64,000 bases of DNA from Spisula solida. Its lineage: Eukaryota; Mollusca; Bivalvia; Venerida; Mactridae. The notes beneath the pieces are model-generated. The model worked only from the letters and a program-made list of their open reading frames with translations. It did no database searches and was not told the origin of the DNA. Of the stretch, positions 45,010-56,168 are shown piece after piece. The DNA lies in contig OX365962.1 in assembly GCA_947247005.1 (NCBI GenBank), positions 5,243,201-5,307,200 of the forward strand, given 5' to 3'. Every line of letters begins with the position of its first letter. The first letter of the stretch is position 1. Position numbers and translations under genes: made by a program.

Positions 45010-45430
45010 GGACGGGCGAGTCTTTCTCTTGAATAAAGTTCACACTTAAGAAGGAAGTGTTCCTCAGTTTCAGATTCTCCACATTCACAGGCTGGTTGGT
45101 CTTCTACCCCTATTCTATGCAGATGGTACTTTAACCTATTGTGACCACTCTGTAATTGAAGCAGAATTCGCTGATTGTCACTGTCGTTGAAGTTGATGGT
45201 TGTGTTGCCTATCTTTGGATTTAATTCAAACAATCTTCTCGCTTTGTCTGTGGTTTCCCAGCGCCTTTGCCATTTTATTCTTACCGCATCATTAGCTGCT
45301 GAGCAGACCTCTGACTGTGAAGTGGGTTGTGTGACTTCTTCACCTAATGTAACTGCTTCTGCAGCAGCTTCTTTAGCTAGTCGGTCAGCCTTTACCTGGA
45401 TACGTTGAGCCCTCTTCTTAGCCTTTAGCT
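45010..45430 (-). pseudogene. LINE RNase H end and C-terminal zinc knuckle
   Basis: Minus strand reads VKADRLAKEAA (RNase H C-terminal signature of I-clade elements), KWQRRWETTDKARRLFELNP, and the zinc cluster CECGESETEEHFLLKC. It stops being LINE at the TIR of the 3.37-kb element. A possible further piece of such a tail (SSEKEFFSNL) lies in + orientation at about 41570-41640. Confidence 0.7.
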
Positions 45431-45573
45431 ATTATATATGGCTCCTTGAATAAATTTTCTCTGAATAAGGTTTCGAAATCAGTGCTTCATTAACACACTG
45501 CTTTTAACTTCCTCGGATTCCATTTTTCAATGTTAAAGTAGAGTTTTGAACTGTTTACTGTATTCTCGATATC

Positions 45574-46100
45574 GACATTACTCAATAAAACCTGTTTTTC
45601 CGGAACCGAAATTTCACGGTCAGGGGGTTAGCGAGCAATAAGCGGTATAGCGGGAGTGTATATAATTATTTTTTTTTCAACGTTTAAACATGAAAAACAT
45701 ATAAAACAATTATTACACATTATCATTAAACATCTTTGTTTTTAAACTTTAGCAAGAATTATCATAAAGAATGCAAAATATATTTGAAATATTGCATTTT
45801 ATTCTACACTGCTGCTTCCGTAGCTCGATACAGATGGCGAGAAAATATACACAATTTTCAAGTTAAACATATTATTTTGGCGAAAATATTGTCAGCGAGG
45901 TCGTAAAATTGTGTTGTCATTGTTTACTAGTAAGACTTTTTACAAATTCTTATCATTTGGCGAAAATAATCGCGATTATTGTACCTGGTTACTCTATACG
46001 CTATATGCATTTCCCCCCCTGACGTACATTCGGAATATCTCGCACATTGTTGCTCAATAAATTATGTTATCCCGGAAAACGGATTTTAACCTGTAATGTC
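45574..46100. mobile_element. Possible 0.53-kb TIR element
   Basis: Ends GACATTACTCAATAAAACC and the complement of GGTTAAAATCC...GACATTAC match imperfectly (about three quarters over 30 bp). Confidence 0.3.
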
Positions 46101-46129
46101 AATATGGTGAATAGACGTTGCAGACACAG

Positions 46130-46520
46130 TTTATTCACTGAGCGAATTCCACCTATTAATTGATCTTTGACTAAATGAGTTCAGTCTCACATTACGTTTA
46201 CACTTTGGTTTGAAAAGTTTCAAGTGGTGACCACGGAGATCCTCTGAGTTCAAAGTTAATGAATTGTCCCACTTGAGATCATCATGACCATAAATTGATT
46301 TATATAACTGGATCATATCAGCCCTATTGTGTATGTATTGAAGCGTTGGAATGCCCAACCCTAATAGTCTTTCCTCATAAGATAATTCTGAAAGTCCCGG
46401 AATGAGTTTGTGGCGCGTCTTTGGATGTCTTTAATTTTTTAATATGTTTGATTTGGTTTGGTGACCAATACACAAGATCCATATTCAAGATTCGATATTA
46501 TGATAGTTTTATATATAGTT
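46130..46520 (-). pseudogene. LINE RT C-terminal fragment
   Basis: Minus strand, with one frame change: LEYGSCV near 46500, IQRRAT near 46420, then LGIPTLQYIHNRADMIQLYK, RGHHLKLFKPKCKRNVRLNS and FSQRSINRWNSLSE to 46131. This is the thumb and C-terminal region of an L2/CR1-type RT. Confidence 0.75.
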
Positions 46521-46539
46521 AGGAACATGTTTTTTATTT

Positions 46540-47657
46540 GCTAATGCTGCTCTCTGGTTGCATGTTGTTGCAGAGATGTAGTAAAGGGCTACCTCAAAGC
46601 GCTCGGTAGCGCCTTAAAGGGCGTTCAATCATCTAATAATTGTCGTTTTAGTCTTGTCAGATTAAACTTGTCATATTAGCCGATTTAACTCAGTAGGGCC
46701 TACTATCCAAAATATCCTGAATTCTCATAATTATGATCAGTCTTTCTCGAATTTCCCGTACACATCAAACCTTAGTTTCTGAGTTATGATTTGAATTATT
46801 TTCATAGATTCATCAGATATTAGTTGAATTCCTTTCAAAATTTGCATCAGATTTGGGCGAAATCATGAATTTAAACAAAAAACATCAGCCTTCATTTCAA
46901 AAGAGGTAAGCAAATCATCTTGTCCTTGCTCAACCTATTACTTAAACTGGTTTACAAACAGAAATGGCAATGTACACATGCGGCTGAAGGACAATACTAC
47001 AAATTGGAACCTATTTAAAGTTTGTAAAAGTACTAAAAAAATATGAAAAAGGAGAAAGTGCTCTTCAATTCAGATCATAGAGGTCACGAGGTACGATGCA
47101 AGTCAGAAATTTGGTTGTTTCTTTCATATTATGTTTTGATTAAATGGTTTAAACTTTAGTCCAGGGCTACAGATAAGGTTTTAGTCAATTTGGTATTTTA
47201 CTCCCGAGTTTCAATTTTGATTGGGTTTTGACAAATTTTAATTGGGTATTTATTAAAACTCAAAGGGTAAATTATCTTTTTTGTACTGATTCAACTTTTT
47301 CAGTGTAACATCCTTTTCTAAATGGGTATTTCAGATTGACTTTGCTTTTTCTTACTCCCTCCTATCAAAATCTATTGGGTTTTTAAGAAAATTAATTGGG
47401 TAATTACCCCAATAACAGCTTATCTGTAGCTCTGTTAGTCATTTATCATTGAAGACTGCTCAGTTTGTCTGCTTTAGGCATTGGTAGCGTCAAAAATCCT
47501 GCCACCATTGAACCCATGACCCACTAAACACTTTATATACCTGCTCGAAATTAGCTTAGTCAGGTGAGTTCCATACTAATATTTAGGGGATTGTTGGTGT
47601 GAGCCCTAAAGCAAGCTTACATTCCCCAAAACTTAGTTCTCTATTTTAATTTTGCAG
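46540..47657. other. Non-coding sequence upstream of PEMT
   Basis: AT-rich with several ATTGGGTATTT-type words at 47180-47410. No gene or bounded element supported. It would be intron if the 37490 exon belongs to PEMT. Confidence 0.4.
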
Positions 47658-47663
47658 ATTGCA

Positions 47664-47750
47664 ATGCCAAAGATGTTAATTGACTGGTCAGACTATAATC
47701 TATGGATCTCCATGGCAACTATAGCGTTTAATCCAGCTTACTGGAATATT
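47664..47750 (+). CDS. PEMT: PEMT exon A (start exon or second exon)
   Basis: Acceptor TTTTGCAG at 47657, then ATTGCAATG; ATG at 47664 or 47673. Encodes the N-terminal helix to PAYWNI. Donor ATT|GTAAGT, phase 0. Confidence 0.9.
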
Positions 47751-50700
47751 GTAAGTTTTCTTTTGCTGTACCATCTGTGACAATCTTTAATATTTTTGCA
47801 TTATTTCGCTTTATACTGCAGCTTATTCACCAAACCCAATTTCCTGGACTATATCCTAATAAGTACTAATTAACTTAGTTTTCCACAAGTAACCTGGAGG
47901 AAAATCAACATTGTTGTCAATTGTTTAACATCCATGGTATGACCTTTCTGCAAATGAAACCTAAATAGCTGAGTTACGAATCACAGCCTACTAAGCACAG
48001 TACTGGACCATTGTTGCGGTTCTCAATGGTGCATAACGGGAAATAAGTATATTCCTAACAGCTTACGATCAGTTAACTGAGAAATATAATTCTAATAAGG
48101 CCAAAATAATTAAATATAATTACCTTTCTGGTAAAATACTGAAATTGGGCAGGTAGGTAGGAAAAACATTTTTTTAAATGATTTATTTTAGTAAAATTTC
48201 ATTTTTAGGGTATGGACAAAATACAGGTTAGGCATGGTTACCAGAACCAGAATATTGTTTGAGCCTTACCAAATGTACTGCACAGTATTACAGGGTGTTA
48301 AAAAAGTTTGTTCTCAAAATTAAAATTCATGCTAAATTTCATGAGCTTAGTACGCAGTGTGCATTTTCAATTTCTCTCACCAATTATTTCATTTAATTCT
48401 CGAAACATTAGAACAATGTTAGAACCGTCTGAATTGTAACCTGAAAATTTTGCATTATTCAGACGTCAGAAAAATAAACTATTGAAATTTAGATTTTGAG
48501 CACGAACTTTTTTAACACCCTGTATATATATTGTGTCATATTCATTTGTTAATTATACTTAATTGATTAGGTACAGGTATATATGCATGGAGTCAGTTGT
48601 TACTTCATGAGCACAAATTTGTTTTCAGATTGCAAGATGGGAGTACAGGACAAAAGGTTTATCAAAGTTGTGTGGTGGTAGTCGCTATGTAGGGTGTTGG
48701 CTTTTAGGTGGTTCCATCTTTCTCCTTGGAATATTCAGAGATATAAAGTGAGTAAGTTTATATGTATCTACCTCAGTTTCAACGTTTTTGATAAGAAGTT
48801 GCTCTTTCTATATACATTACAACCTCTGTAGAGCAATACACTTTGGGAGCTGCAAATATTGACTGTTGGCAACAACCTCTGTAGAGCAACACACTTTGGG
48901 AGCTGCTAATATTGGCTGTTGTTTAGAGGTTGTTACTCTGGAGAGGTATATGTACTGTATAACCTCTGTAGAGCAACACACTTTGGAAGCTGAAAATAGT
49001 GACTGTTGTTTAGAGGTTGTTGCTCTGGAGAGGTATATATACGGTATAACCTCTGTAGAGCAACACATTTTGGGAGCTGCAAATACTGGCTGTTGTTTAG
49101 AGGTTGTTGCTCTGGAGAGGTAAGCATTATAGTAAATGGTAATTTCTGGTAGGAAATGATTACGTATACATGTATACATGTATATAGATGTATATAGATG
49201 TATATTTAAGTGTGTGTAAAAAAAAAAAAATATTTCACCAAAAAATTAACAGATCTACATGTAAACTAATAATGTAACACTGTATCCCGCGAACAAAAAG
49301 GTGGTCACTTATGTTATCAGTTTTTCCAAAACCAAATCCTTCCCTACCCCTGTTAAAGAAATAAATGGATAAATAAACAATTGTGTTTGCTTTGAAAACG
49401 TTGGGTGTATTGCTTTGAAGATGTCTGTCGGTAGTCTATTTTTATCTGATGAGTAACTAAGAGTTGGCCTAGGATTATCAAGCATTAGGTGTCCCCAGAA
49501 GGTTGGATTATGAGGTCAGTAGGTGAAGGTTACTTTGACCTTGAACAATAAAACAATTTACAATTAATAACTTAAAGGATTGGTTTGCCTTAAGATCCTC
49601 ACAATGTCATTTGGTATGTAAATTGGCCATGACCGGTAGATGTCTGTATTGATTTTGAACTCAGCATGTCAAAGCTCAAGGCCACATAGAATTTTAATGT
49701 CAAATGACAAATTTGCTGTCATGTACCAATGGTGGCATGTGTACATATTTTACAAACATCTCTTGCTTATAATGGGCTAACCTTTGCTTCAGGTATAAAT
49801 CAGCATTAAACTCCCAGCCTATGTGGGATGTCTTACCTTTGCTTCAGGTATAAATCAGCATTAAACTCCCAGCCTATGTGGGATGTCTTACAAGAAGACT
49901 GGATACTGTGGCTTGGGTATACATGTATGGTGACTGGAACAGTGTTTGTATTTACAAGTTTTTATGCTCTCGGATATTATGGTACTTTTTTAGGTAAGTG
50001 TACTCAGTGGTTCAACTCCAGTTTCTGAACACTTGTAATTTCACCTTGCATTAGGCTTATAAGTGGCACTAAAATTGCTAAGAAATCTTAAAGTTTTCAA
50101 AAACTCCTGAAATTTCTAAAATAAATACTTTTTTGTGAAAATAACCCTAATTTAACCCTAATAGTACTTGAAAGCCTGTTTGATGTCACTCTTCAGAAAC
50201 AAGTATTGCATACTAGTACTTTGGAACACTATGGTATGAACACGGGCTGAGTGAAATTGTTTGAACCATTAAGGCAAAGTGTATGCAAAGAAAATCTAGC
50301 TTCTTTATTTACAAAGCATCTGTCTGTTTTAAAAAAATATATAGTGGTGATAGCTCAGTGGTAACTCACTGGGACTGTCAATCCAGATGTCGTGGATTCA
50401 ATCCCTGGCCTGGTTACTGGACTTGTCAGAAATATATTTCCGGCTGTATCTGACCGTGTGTTCTGCAAAGTATCTGGGTAAAGGTGCCAGGAAGTTGTGT
50501 ATCGGTGCTATACACTGGGTACATTAAAGAACCAGAGCGAAATAAGAGCTAGGCGCACTTCTGCAGCGCCGGGCATGCCTGTATCTAACGTCTCTCTCTC
50601 TCTAAGGGGCTTTCTTGCAGTCCGTCCCTCTCGTCAGATCATGCTGTATCTGCACTGGTAGTGGTAGAGGATGTATATGCACCCTTGTTGCTGCGACGCT

Positions 50701-53700
50701 ATATGTAAAGTGCCTTTGAACGTGTGTTCGCAGGAAAACGGCGCTTTATAAATCTGGTATATTTATTTATTTTGTTTTTTTAAGGGTCAATGTTTTTCTA
50801 TTGTTTATTTCAGGTGATTATTTTGGTATATTAATGAACAAAAAGGTGACAGGCTTTCCATTCAATGTGCTTGAAAATCCTATGTACTGGGGATCATTCC
50901 TGAACTTCTTTGGTGCTGCATTACTGTAAGTATGCTATGTTACATTCCGCAGAACATTGTTGGTAGGATATACTATGAGCGGCTTTGAAAACGTAACATT
51001 TATACTTAAATAGCTTATATGTATGCATGTATGTAGTTATCCATAGCTCAGTCAATATGCATTTAATTTTGCTGAAATTTTCAACATTTGTAGCTTAGAT
51101 ATGTGGCATGACAATAAAATCATTTCATTAAGATCTGATAAGACCCTTTAAGACCACAATAAAACAATGATGACACAAACAAAAGCATATTTGATGCCAT
51201 GCGGCCTTCTGCGTTTTTCAGATTGTTAATGCTGATTTGACTTTTTTTCGGATAAAGCAAAACAAAGATAAATATAAAGCTCAATTTACCGGTAGATTTA
51301 GAAAACCTGAATTTTATTCACTCAATCTTTATCCAGAATTACTTCCCCTCGACTGTAAAATTAGTAGTATTTTTTGGTAAACATGAAAAGCGTTTTTAAA
51401 ACTTAAAGACCACTATATTGTTGAGTGTTTAAACGTCTTAAATCAGCTTTTTTGAGTTTGTTGATGGAATGACTATTCCAATTGACCGTACAATAAAATA
51501 ATTAGCATCAACCCATCAATTCCTCGCACATTTTTCATTGGTTTCCGTTTCATGGTTCAATGCACCATTGTAGTGAATCAAGATGGAAAGAACATTGAGT
51601 TACAATCCATGGGTTGCCACTAACACACACAAAATTTCATTGAGAAATATTAATAAATAATTTTATCTTGATTTTCATTAGTGTTATGTTTTCAGAGCCG
51701 CTCAGTGTAATTAAGAAATAACTTAAGAAAAACCGTAGTATACTGACTGTTATACAATGGAGTTTTAAGTTGTGACGCGTAGGAAAGGTAATCTACCACT
51801 TTTTAGCTCACCTGTCACAAAGTGACAGAGTGAGCTTTTGTGATCACTCTTCGTCCGTCGTCCGTCCACAATTTACTTGTGTAGACACTAGAGGTCACAG
51901 TTTTAGCCTAATCATTATGAAACTTGGTCACAATGATCAGCTCAACAAAATCTAGGTCAAGTTCGATATTGGGTCATCCGGGGTCAAAAACTAGGTCACA
52001 AGGTCAAATCATAGAAAAACCTTGTGTAGTCACTAGAGGTCACAATTTTGACCTAATCTTCATGAAACTTGGTCACAATGATCATGTCAACAAAATCTAG
52101 GTCACGTTTGATATTGGGTCATCCAGGGTAAAAAACTAGGTCACAATTTCAAATCTTAACATGATTTAAATGCACAATCATATCTTAAGCCAGTGTTACT
52201 TTGCGAGAGTTACTTTAAAAGAGTATGTTGTTTACTTTACTTGTTTACCTGCATTACGTCATAAATGGAATACCTGCACAACACGACTTTCAATTCATTT
52301 CTATCGGTATATCGGTATGATTTGCTCTTCGTCTATATACGCTAGATCTTCGGTCATATTAGAATAAGCATTACCTGGTATAATGACAGCGACATTAACA
52401 TATAGCGGATATTGTGTATAGCACAGTCGAGTGCCAAAATGTCATCATGTAGAACACAGTTTGGATATAATCTTATATAGGGGTGACTATTTACTCCATT
52501 TTTGTGTCGCCTGAAAAGGCGACATATAGGTGTTACTTTGGCGGCGGCTGCGGCGTCACAAATTGCTTGTCTGGAGCATAACTTTGTCACTTTAAGTTCC
52601 AATGACTCAAGATTTGGTATGCATGTTTCTTTCAATAAGCCGAAGTGCAGTGTGCAAGAATCATAACTCTACCTTGTGTTGTTTTTGAATTATTTCCCTT
52701 TGATTGATTTTATTAGATCATTTCTTGTCCGGAGCATAACTTTGTCACCTTACGTTCAAATGACTCAAGATTTGGTATGCACGTTTCTTGCAATATGCCG
52801 AAGTGCAGTGCACAAGAACCGTAACTCTACCTGGTGCCATTTTTTGATAATTTCCCTTTGGTTGATTTTATCATGACATCCTTTTGTCCAGAGCATAACT
52901 TTGTCAATATTAGTTCAGATGACTAGAGAACTCTTGTGAGTCAGATATATAGCCCAATACTGGATAGTTTTCCATGACAAATGTGCATGTCGTCAGGCGA
53001 CACATGCGACTCGCGGAGCTTTTATTGACTAATGCGATACTATTGCTATTGCTGAAAGTACTATTGCGATACTATTTTATTGCTTGAAGCTATTGCGATA
53101 CTATTGCAATAGTTATTGCCAAGATTTGAAGACCAGAGATTAACTTGTAAATTCAAATTTGCATTGTGTAAGATATAACTTAGTTATACAAAATATTTGT
53201 GGAAATGATTTAAATGAATGGGACAGAAAAATAACATGTGCACAATTGCGATATTGGTCCTTTGTGACAGTTTTGATGCGCGGGATTATCTAAAATTAGG
53301 TTTTTTTAACGAGAACAGAAGTTGTTTTAAATTAATAATAAACTTCATTAATAAAAAGGAAACTATCGTAACTATTGAAAGTTGAGCTAACTATCGGCGA
53401 TAGTTATTGGATCAAGACTTTTACTATCGATCCATACTATCAAGTCACTCGGGATTCCGATGCATGGATATGTTGATGCATCGGCCCACCCCTAATCTTA
53501 TATACTTTTATCATGTTATCTTAATTTCAGTAAAGCTAGTCAAAGTGGTATTCTTCTTAGCTTGGTTGTAGCCGTATGTTATAAAATAGCCATCATGTAT
53601 GAAGGGTAAGTTCATATAAGCTTAATTAAATATCATCCCTGCCCACTCTATATAGTTTGTGGCGACCAAGAAATTGGTAAAAATGAAAATCAGCAGTTTT

Positions 53701-55292
53701 TAGCTCGACTTTTCAAAGAAAAAAGCTATTTCCGTGACGGGATCGTGTGCGTCTGCGTTGGTTAAGTTTATTGTCAGAGTCATTTTCTCAAAGGCTATCA
53801 AAGGTATCAACTTGAAATTCAACATAGTTATTCACCTTCACAAGGGGAGTCCATACTGACCTATATTTATCGAGTTATCTGCCCTTGTTTGGACTTAGTA
53901 CATAGAAATATTGGCACATTTTACACATAAACTTAATTTTCTCATACACTATCTAAGCTTTCAATTTGAAAGTCAATACACTTGTGGAATGTGATGAACT
54001 AAATCTACTGACAAGAGGAAACAAATATATCTAGCATTTTATGAGAGTTATTCCCCTTTTCTGATTTTGGTAACTGAACAATTGTTCTGCATTAAACTGC
54101 ATTAAACCAGAGAAACATAAACCTCACCAGTTTGTGGGCTACTGTGATGAAACTGCATTATGTTTTACGTTTTATTCCTTGGTGTTTCATCAGTTATGAG
54201 CTTTGCAAATACGTTTAAGGTGGAATTTTCACCTTACTTGTTCTTTATGATACTTTGATTTGCTGGTCATTATGTTGATGTATGTTCTATGACAATTTTA
54301 CTTGAACAAACTATACTCAGCGTCAATGAAAAGTTACCACCTTATTGACTCTTATATTTTAAAATTCACATTACACTATTTTAAAAGGCGAACACAACTA
54401 TGTTTTGACCTTACTGTGTAGTCACAGCTATCCTATTTGCCAATATTCAAATACACACTGTATAAAACTTTTGTAACGATAGGTCATATTGTATACAAAA
54501 TACAGAGGTATATATAAGTGATAACTTTTCGGTGACGCCGAGTATATTTAGCTAGGTGGTTTTAAGTCGCATAAAGAGGCAAAACTGAAATACATGCCAG
54601 ATGCGTTGATTGATTCCAAACATTATTATAAAAAGCAATGCGTGATTTGTCGATTTAGTCCTTATGGGGTCAGCTTGTGTGGTCACTCTTCATGCATGAG
54701 TCGTTAACAACTAATTTAAACAACTCTAAACCATTAGGTCAATTTGAACTAAACCTCACGTGAATGTTTCTTTGGGTAATCCTTTCTAAAAATAGTCAAA
54801 CTAATTGAAATCTGATTGGGAAATATTTGTAACAGATCATAAAAATTCGACCACTGGTCAGATTTCAAAATAATTTACAGAAATAGTTGTTGTGTGAACC
54901 TCTAACAAAGTTAACGATTTTGCAATGATTGTCAAAATATAACCACCAGTGGATGGGGCACCCTTTTCCCTAATCGATTGTTATAGTAAAATCTGTAAAA
55001 ATATTCTTGTCTGAAAGTACTGGTTGGATTTCATTATAACTTAGTGACATATTCCTTGAGTAGTTATTTTTGAAAATAGCTAAAGGAATTGAAAGTCATG
55101 CTAAATATGGCTCTCTTTTATCCCACATAAATTGACATAATAGCCATTAGACTGACACTTTTACACTACGTGCCTTGTTCACGGAAAATGAACTATTATT
55201 TTAGTTTATTGTTTACTTCTATTTTCAGTCCATTTACTGAAAAGATTTATGCTCAACGTGGAAAGAAGTCGAGATTGAACAAAGTTGCATGA
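47664..55292 (+). CDS. PEMT: Phosphatidylethanolamine N-methyltransferase, 6 exons
   Basis: Join 47664-47750, 48629-48747, 49848-49993, 50814-50925, 53531-53605, 55229-55292: 603 nt, 200 aa (human 199), all junctions in phase. This ER membrane enzyme makes phosphatidylcholine by three SAM-dependent methylations of PE. Family blocks: IAFNPAYWNI followed by ARWEYRTKGLSKL, FYALGYYGTFLGDYFGIL, VTGFPFNVLENPMYWGSFLN, ASQSGILLSLVVAVCYKIAI, YEGPFTEKIYAQR. Four hydrophobic segments, basic C-terminus. The human SAM-site motifs GxG (98-100) and EE (180-181), as I recall them, align here to V97-T98-G99 and E179-G180. The exon beginning at 47658 is open upstream of the ATG, so a distal coding exon (37490-37510) is possible. 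Confidence 0.95.
48291..48522. mobile_element. Mariner-type MITE in PEMT intron
   Basis: CAGGGTGTTAAAAAAGTTTG at the left pairs with CGAACTTTTTTAACACCCTG at the right; the TIR of about 30 bp has two or three mismatches. TA flanks both ends (48289-48290, 48523-48524). Confidence 0.85.
48629..48747 (+). CDS. PEMT: PEMT exon B
   Basis: Encodes IARWEYRTKGLSKLCGG, a second hydrophobic segment VGCWLLGGSIFLLGIF, and RDIK. Donor ATAAA|GTGAGT, phase 2. Confidence 0.93.
48820..49122. repeat. 88-bp tandem repeat in PEMT intron
   Basis: AACCTCTGTAGAGCAACAC recurs at 48873, 48961 and 49048 (a partial copy before). Each unit ends TTGTTGCTCTGGAGAGGT, complementary to its own start, so every unit folds back. 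Confidence 0.9.
49430..49770. mobile_element. Remnant of the TATGCCCCC-type repeat
   Basis: Ends GTACATATTTTACAAACATC followed by TCTTG, matching the end of the interrupted copy at 13933-13966. The body has GACCTTGAAC and AGGTCAGTAGGTGAAGG words. The hairpin head is absent. Confidence 0.45.
49780..49889. repeat. 55-bp tandem duplication spanning the exon C acceptor
   Basis: 49780-49834 and 49835-49889 are identical (ACCTTTGCTTCAGGTATAAA to GATGTCTT). Both contain the polypyrimidine/AG acceptor and the first 42 bases of exon C. Confidence 0.97.
49848..49993 (+). CDS. PEMT: PEMT exon C
   Basis: Uses the second of two duplicated acceptors (GCTTCAG|GTATAAA at 49847/49848). Encodes YKSALNSQPMWDVLQEDW, a TM segment with VTG at 97-99, and ALGYYGTFLG. 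Donor TTAG|GTAAGT. Confidence 0.93.
50342..50768 (+). mobile_element. tRNA-headed SINE with long body in PEMT intron
   Basis: Head TAGCTCAGTGG (A-box) and GGATTCAATCC (B-box like). The body has CTGGGTACATTAAAGAACC and ends GGCGCTTTATAAATCTGG then TATTTATTTATTT. The body resembles conserved central domains known from metazoan SINEs (Deu/Nin type), from memory. It ends 45 bp before the exon D acceptor. Confidence 0.7.
50814..50925 (+). CDS. PEMT: PEMT exon D
   Basis: Starts DYFGILMNKKVTGFPFNVLE, ends NFFGAAL; the most conserved PEMT block. Donor ACT|GTAAGT. Confidence 0.95.
50926..51804. other. Left part of PEMT intron 4
   Basis: AT-rich intronic sequence with no bounded element that I recognise. 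Confidence 0.35.
51805..52165 (+). mobile_element. Hairpin-headed repeat, AGCTCACCTGTCAC type, copy 1
   Basis: Stem AGCTCACCTGTCAC / GTGACAGAGTGAGCT at 51805-51836, then CGTCCGTCGTCCGTC, then repeated CTAGAGGTCACAATTTTGAC and CATGAAACTTGGTCAC blocks of about 150 bp. Contains AGGTCA-CA-AGGTCA (51993-52006). The 3' end is missing. Confidence 0.75.
52479..53493. mobile_element. hAT-like element with target duplication
   Basis: AATCTTATAT lies directly outside both ends (52469-52478, 53494-53503): 10 identical bases, 8 expected for hAT. Termini AGGGGTG/CACCCCT. The right part has GATGCATCGGCCCACCCCT, typical of hAT ends as I recall. No transposase. The hairpin-headed repeat at 52500-53024 is nested in it. 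Confidence 0.75.
52500..53024 (+). mobile_element. Hairpin-headed repeat, TGTCGCCT type
   Basis: Perfect 8-bp stem TGTCGCCT-GAAA-AGGCGACA at 52505-52524, followed by GGCGGCGGCTGCGGCGTC. The interior unit of about 160 bp (GGAGCATAACTTTGTCAC, ATGACTCAAGATTTGGTATG) repeats about three times. The outer arm AGGCGACA recurs at the 3' end (52995-53002). Confidence 0.75.
53531..53605 (+). CDS. PEMT: PEMT exon E
   Basis: Encodes KASQSGILLSLVVAVCYKIA then IMYEG, the last TM segment. Donor AAGG|GTAAGT. Confidence 0.93.
53697..54240 (+). mobile_element. Hairpin-headed repeat, AGCTCGACT type, eroded
   Basis: Begins TTTTTAGCTCGACTTTTCAAA and AGAAAAAAGCT, a decayed stem, then GTGCGTCTGCGTTGG and repeated CAACTTGAAATTCAA / CAATTTGAAAGTCAA blocks. 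The 3' end is uncertain. PEMT intron 5. Confidence 0.45.
54241..55228. other. Right part of PEMT intron 5
   Basis: AT-rich; no bounded element recognised. Confidence 0.35.
55229..55292 (+). CDS. PEMT: PEMT exon F (terminal)
   Basis: Encodes PFTEKIYAQRGKKSRLNKVA and TGA at 55290-55292. The basic C-terminus resembles the human enzyme's tail. Confidence 0.93.
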
Positions 55293-56168
55293 AGTAGAAA
55301 TGTACCAAGAAAGCTGCCCTGTGAACAAAGTGCTCAATTTGCCTCTGTGTTGTGCTAGTTATCTAAACATTGTTACAAATGTTACTATTATGTTGTTATT
55401 GAAATTTTTGACAAAAGAAGTGATATATCAATATATTCCTAGTCATGACAAGGTTTATTTATTGATTTGGAAATGGATGTAAGCAATGAATGTTTTCTAT
55501 TTAAATGTTTTATTTTGTTGAAATATTATGTTATATATACTGGGCGTCACTGAAATGTATTGGCTATTTTTTTAGAATCTTTGAATACCTCATACACCAC
55601 AAATAGGTATGTGTATGCTATATGTTATGACATTGGGCCGGTGTAGCCATAGTGACGTGACGTGTCTATTATTATTCAACAACATATTTCCTTGGATTAA
55701 TGTTATTATAGTAGTATATAATTTTAATCTGTCAATCTATTATCTGACTGAGTTACAGCAATATTGGTTCACTAACAAATATCTCAAAGCATTTTTCCAT
55801 GTAATTGTTGATCACCCCTTTTATTATTATAATTATTATTATATAGGCTACAAAGTCATATTCTGACACCTAACAAGCCTGAGTCCCCCATTTCTTGTCG
55901 AATCACGATTAGGATGATGGTTATACAATGTACCAGTACTGGTCAAATAACTTTTGAATGTTGAATTGTGCTGTAATAACTATCACATATGCTTTATTGC
56001 ATGCACATAGTCTTTGCTTACACTTTGTGCTTATTTATTATTTCCCATCTTATATTTGTTCTCTGATCGTGTAATCATGCATTGCTTAGAAATACTGAAA
56101 TATGTGCAGGCAAACTACATGTATGCTTCTATTTAGATATCAAATAGTTCGAGTGTTTGACCTGTCAA

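Larger units (their letters stand above)
41650..45016. mobile_element. 3.37-kb TIR element with subterminal GTGGCAAA/GTGGAAA clusters
   Basis: CCCGTCCCTAAATCTGCC at 41650-41667 is the exact complement of 44999-45016 (18 bp). About 300 bp inside each end is packed with GTGGCAAA, GTGTGGAAA and CTGGCAAA in both orientations, an arrangement typical of transposase subterminal binding sites. No transposase frame is seen. The interior carries a (CAAT)n run, a tandem 47-bp duplication (42055-42150), a nested MITE and a candidate spliced unit. Superfamily unknown; no obvious target duplication. Confidence 0.7.
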
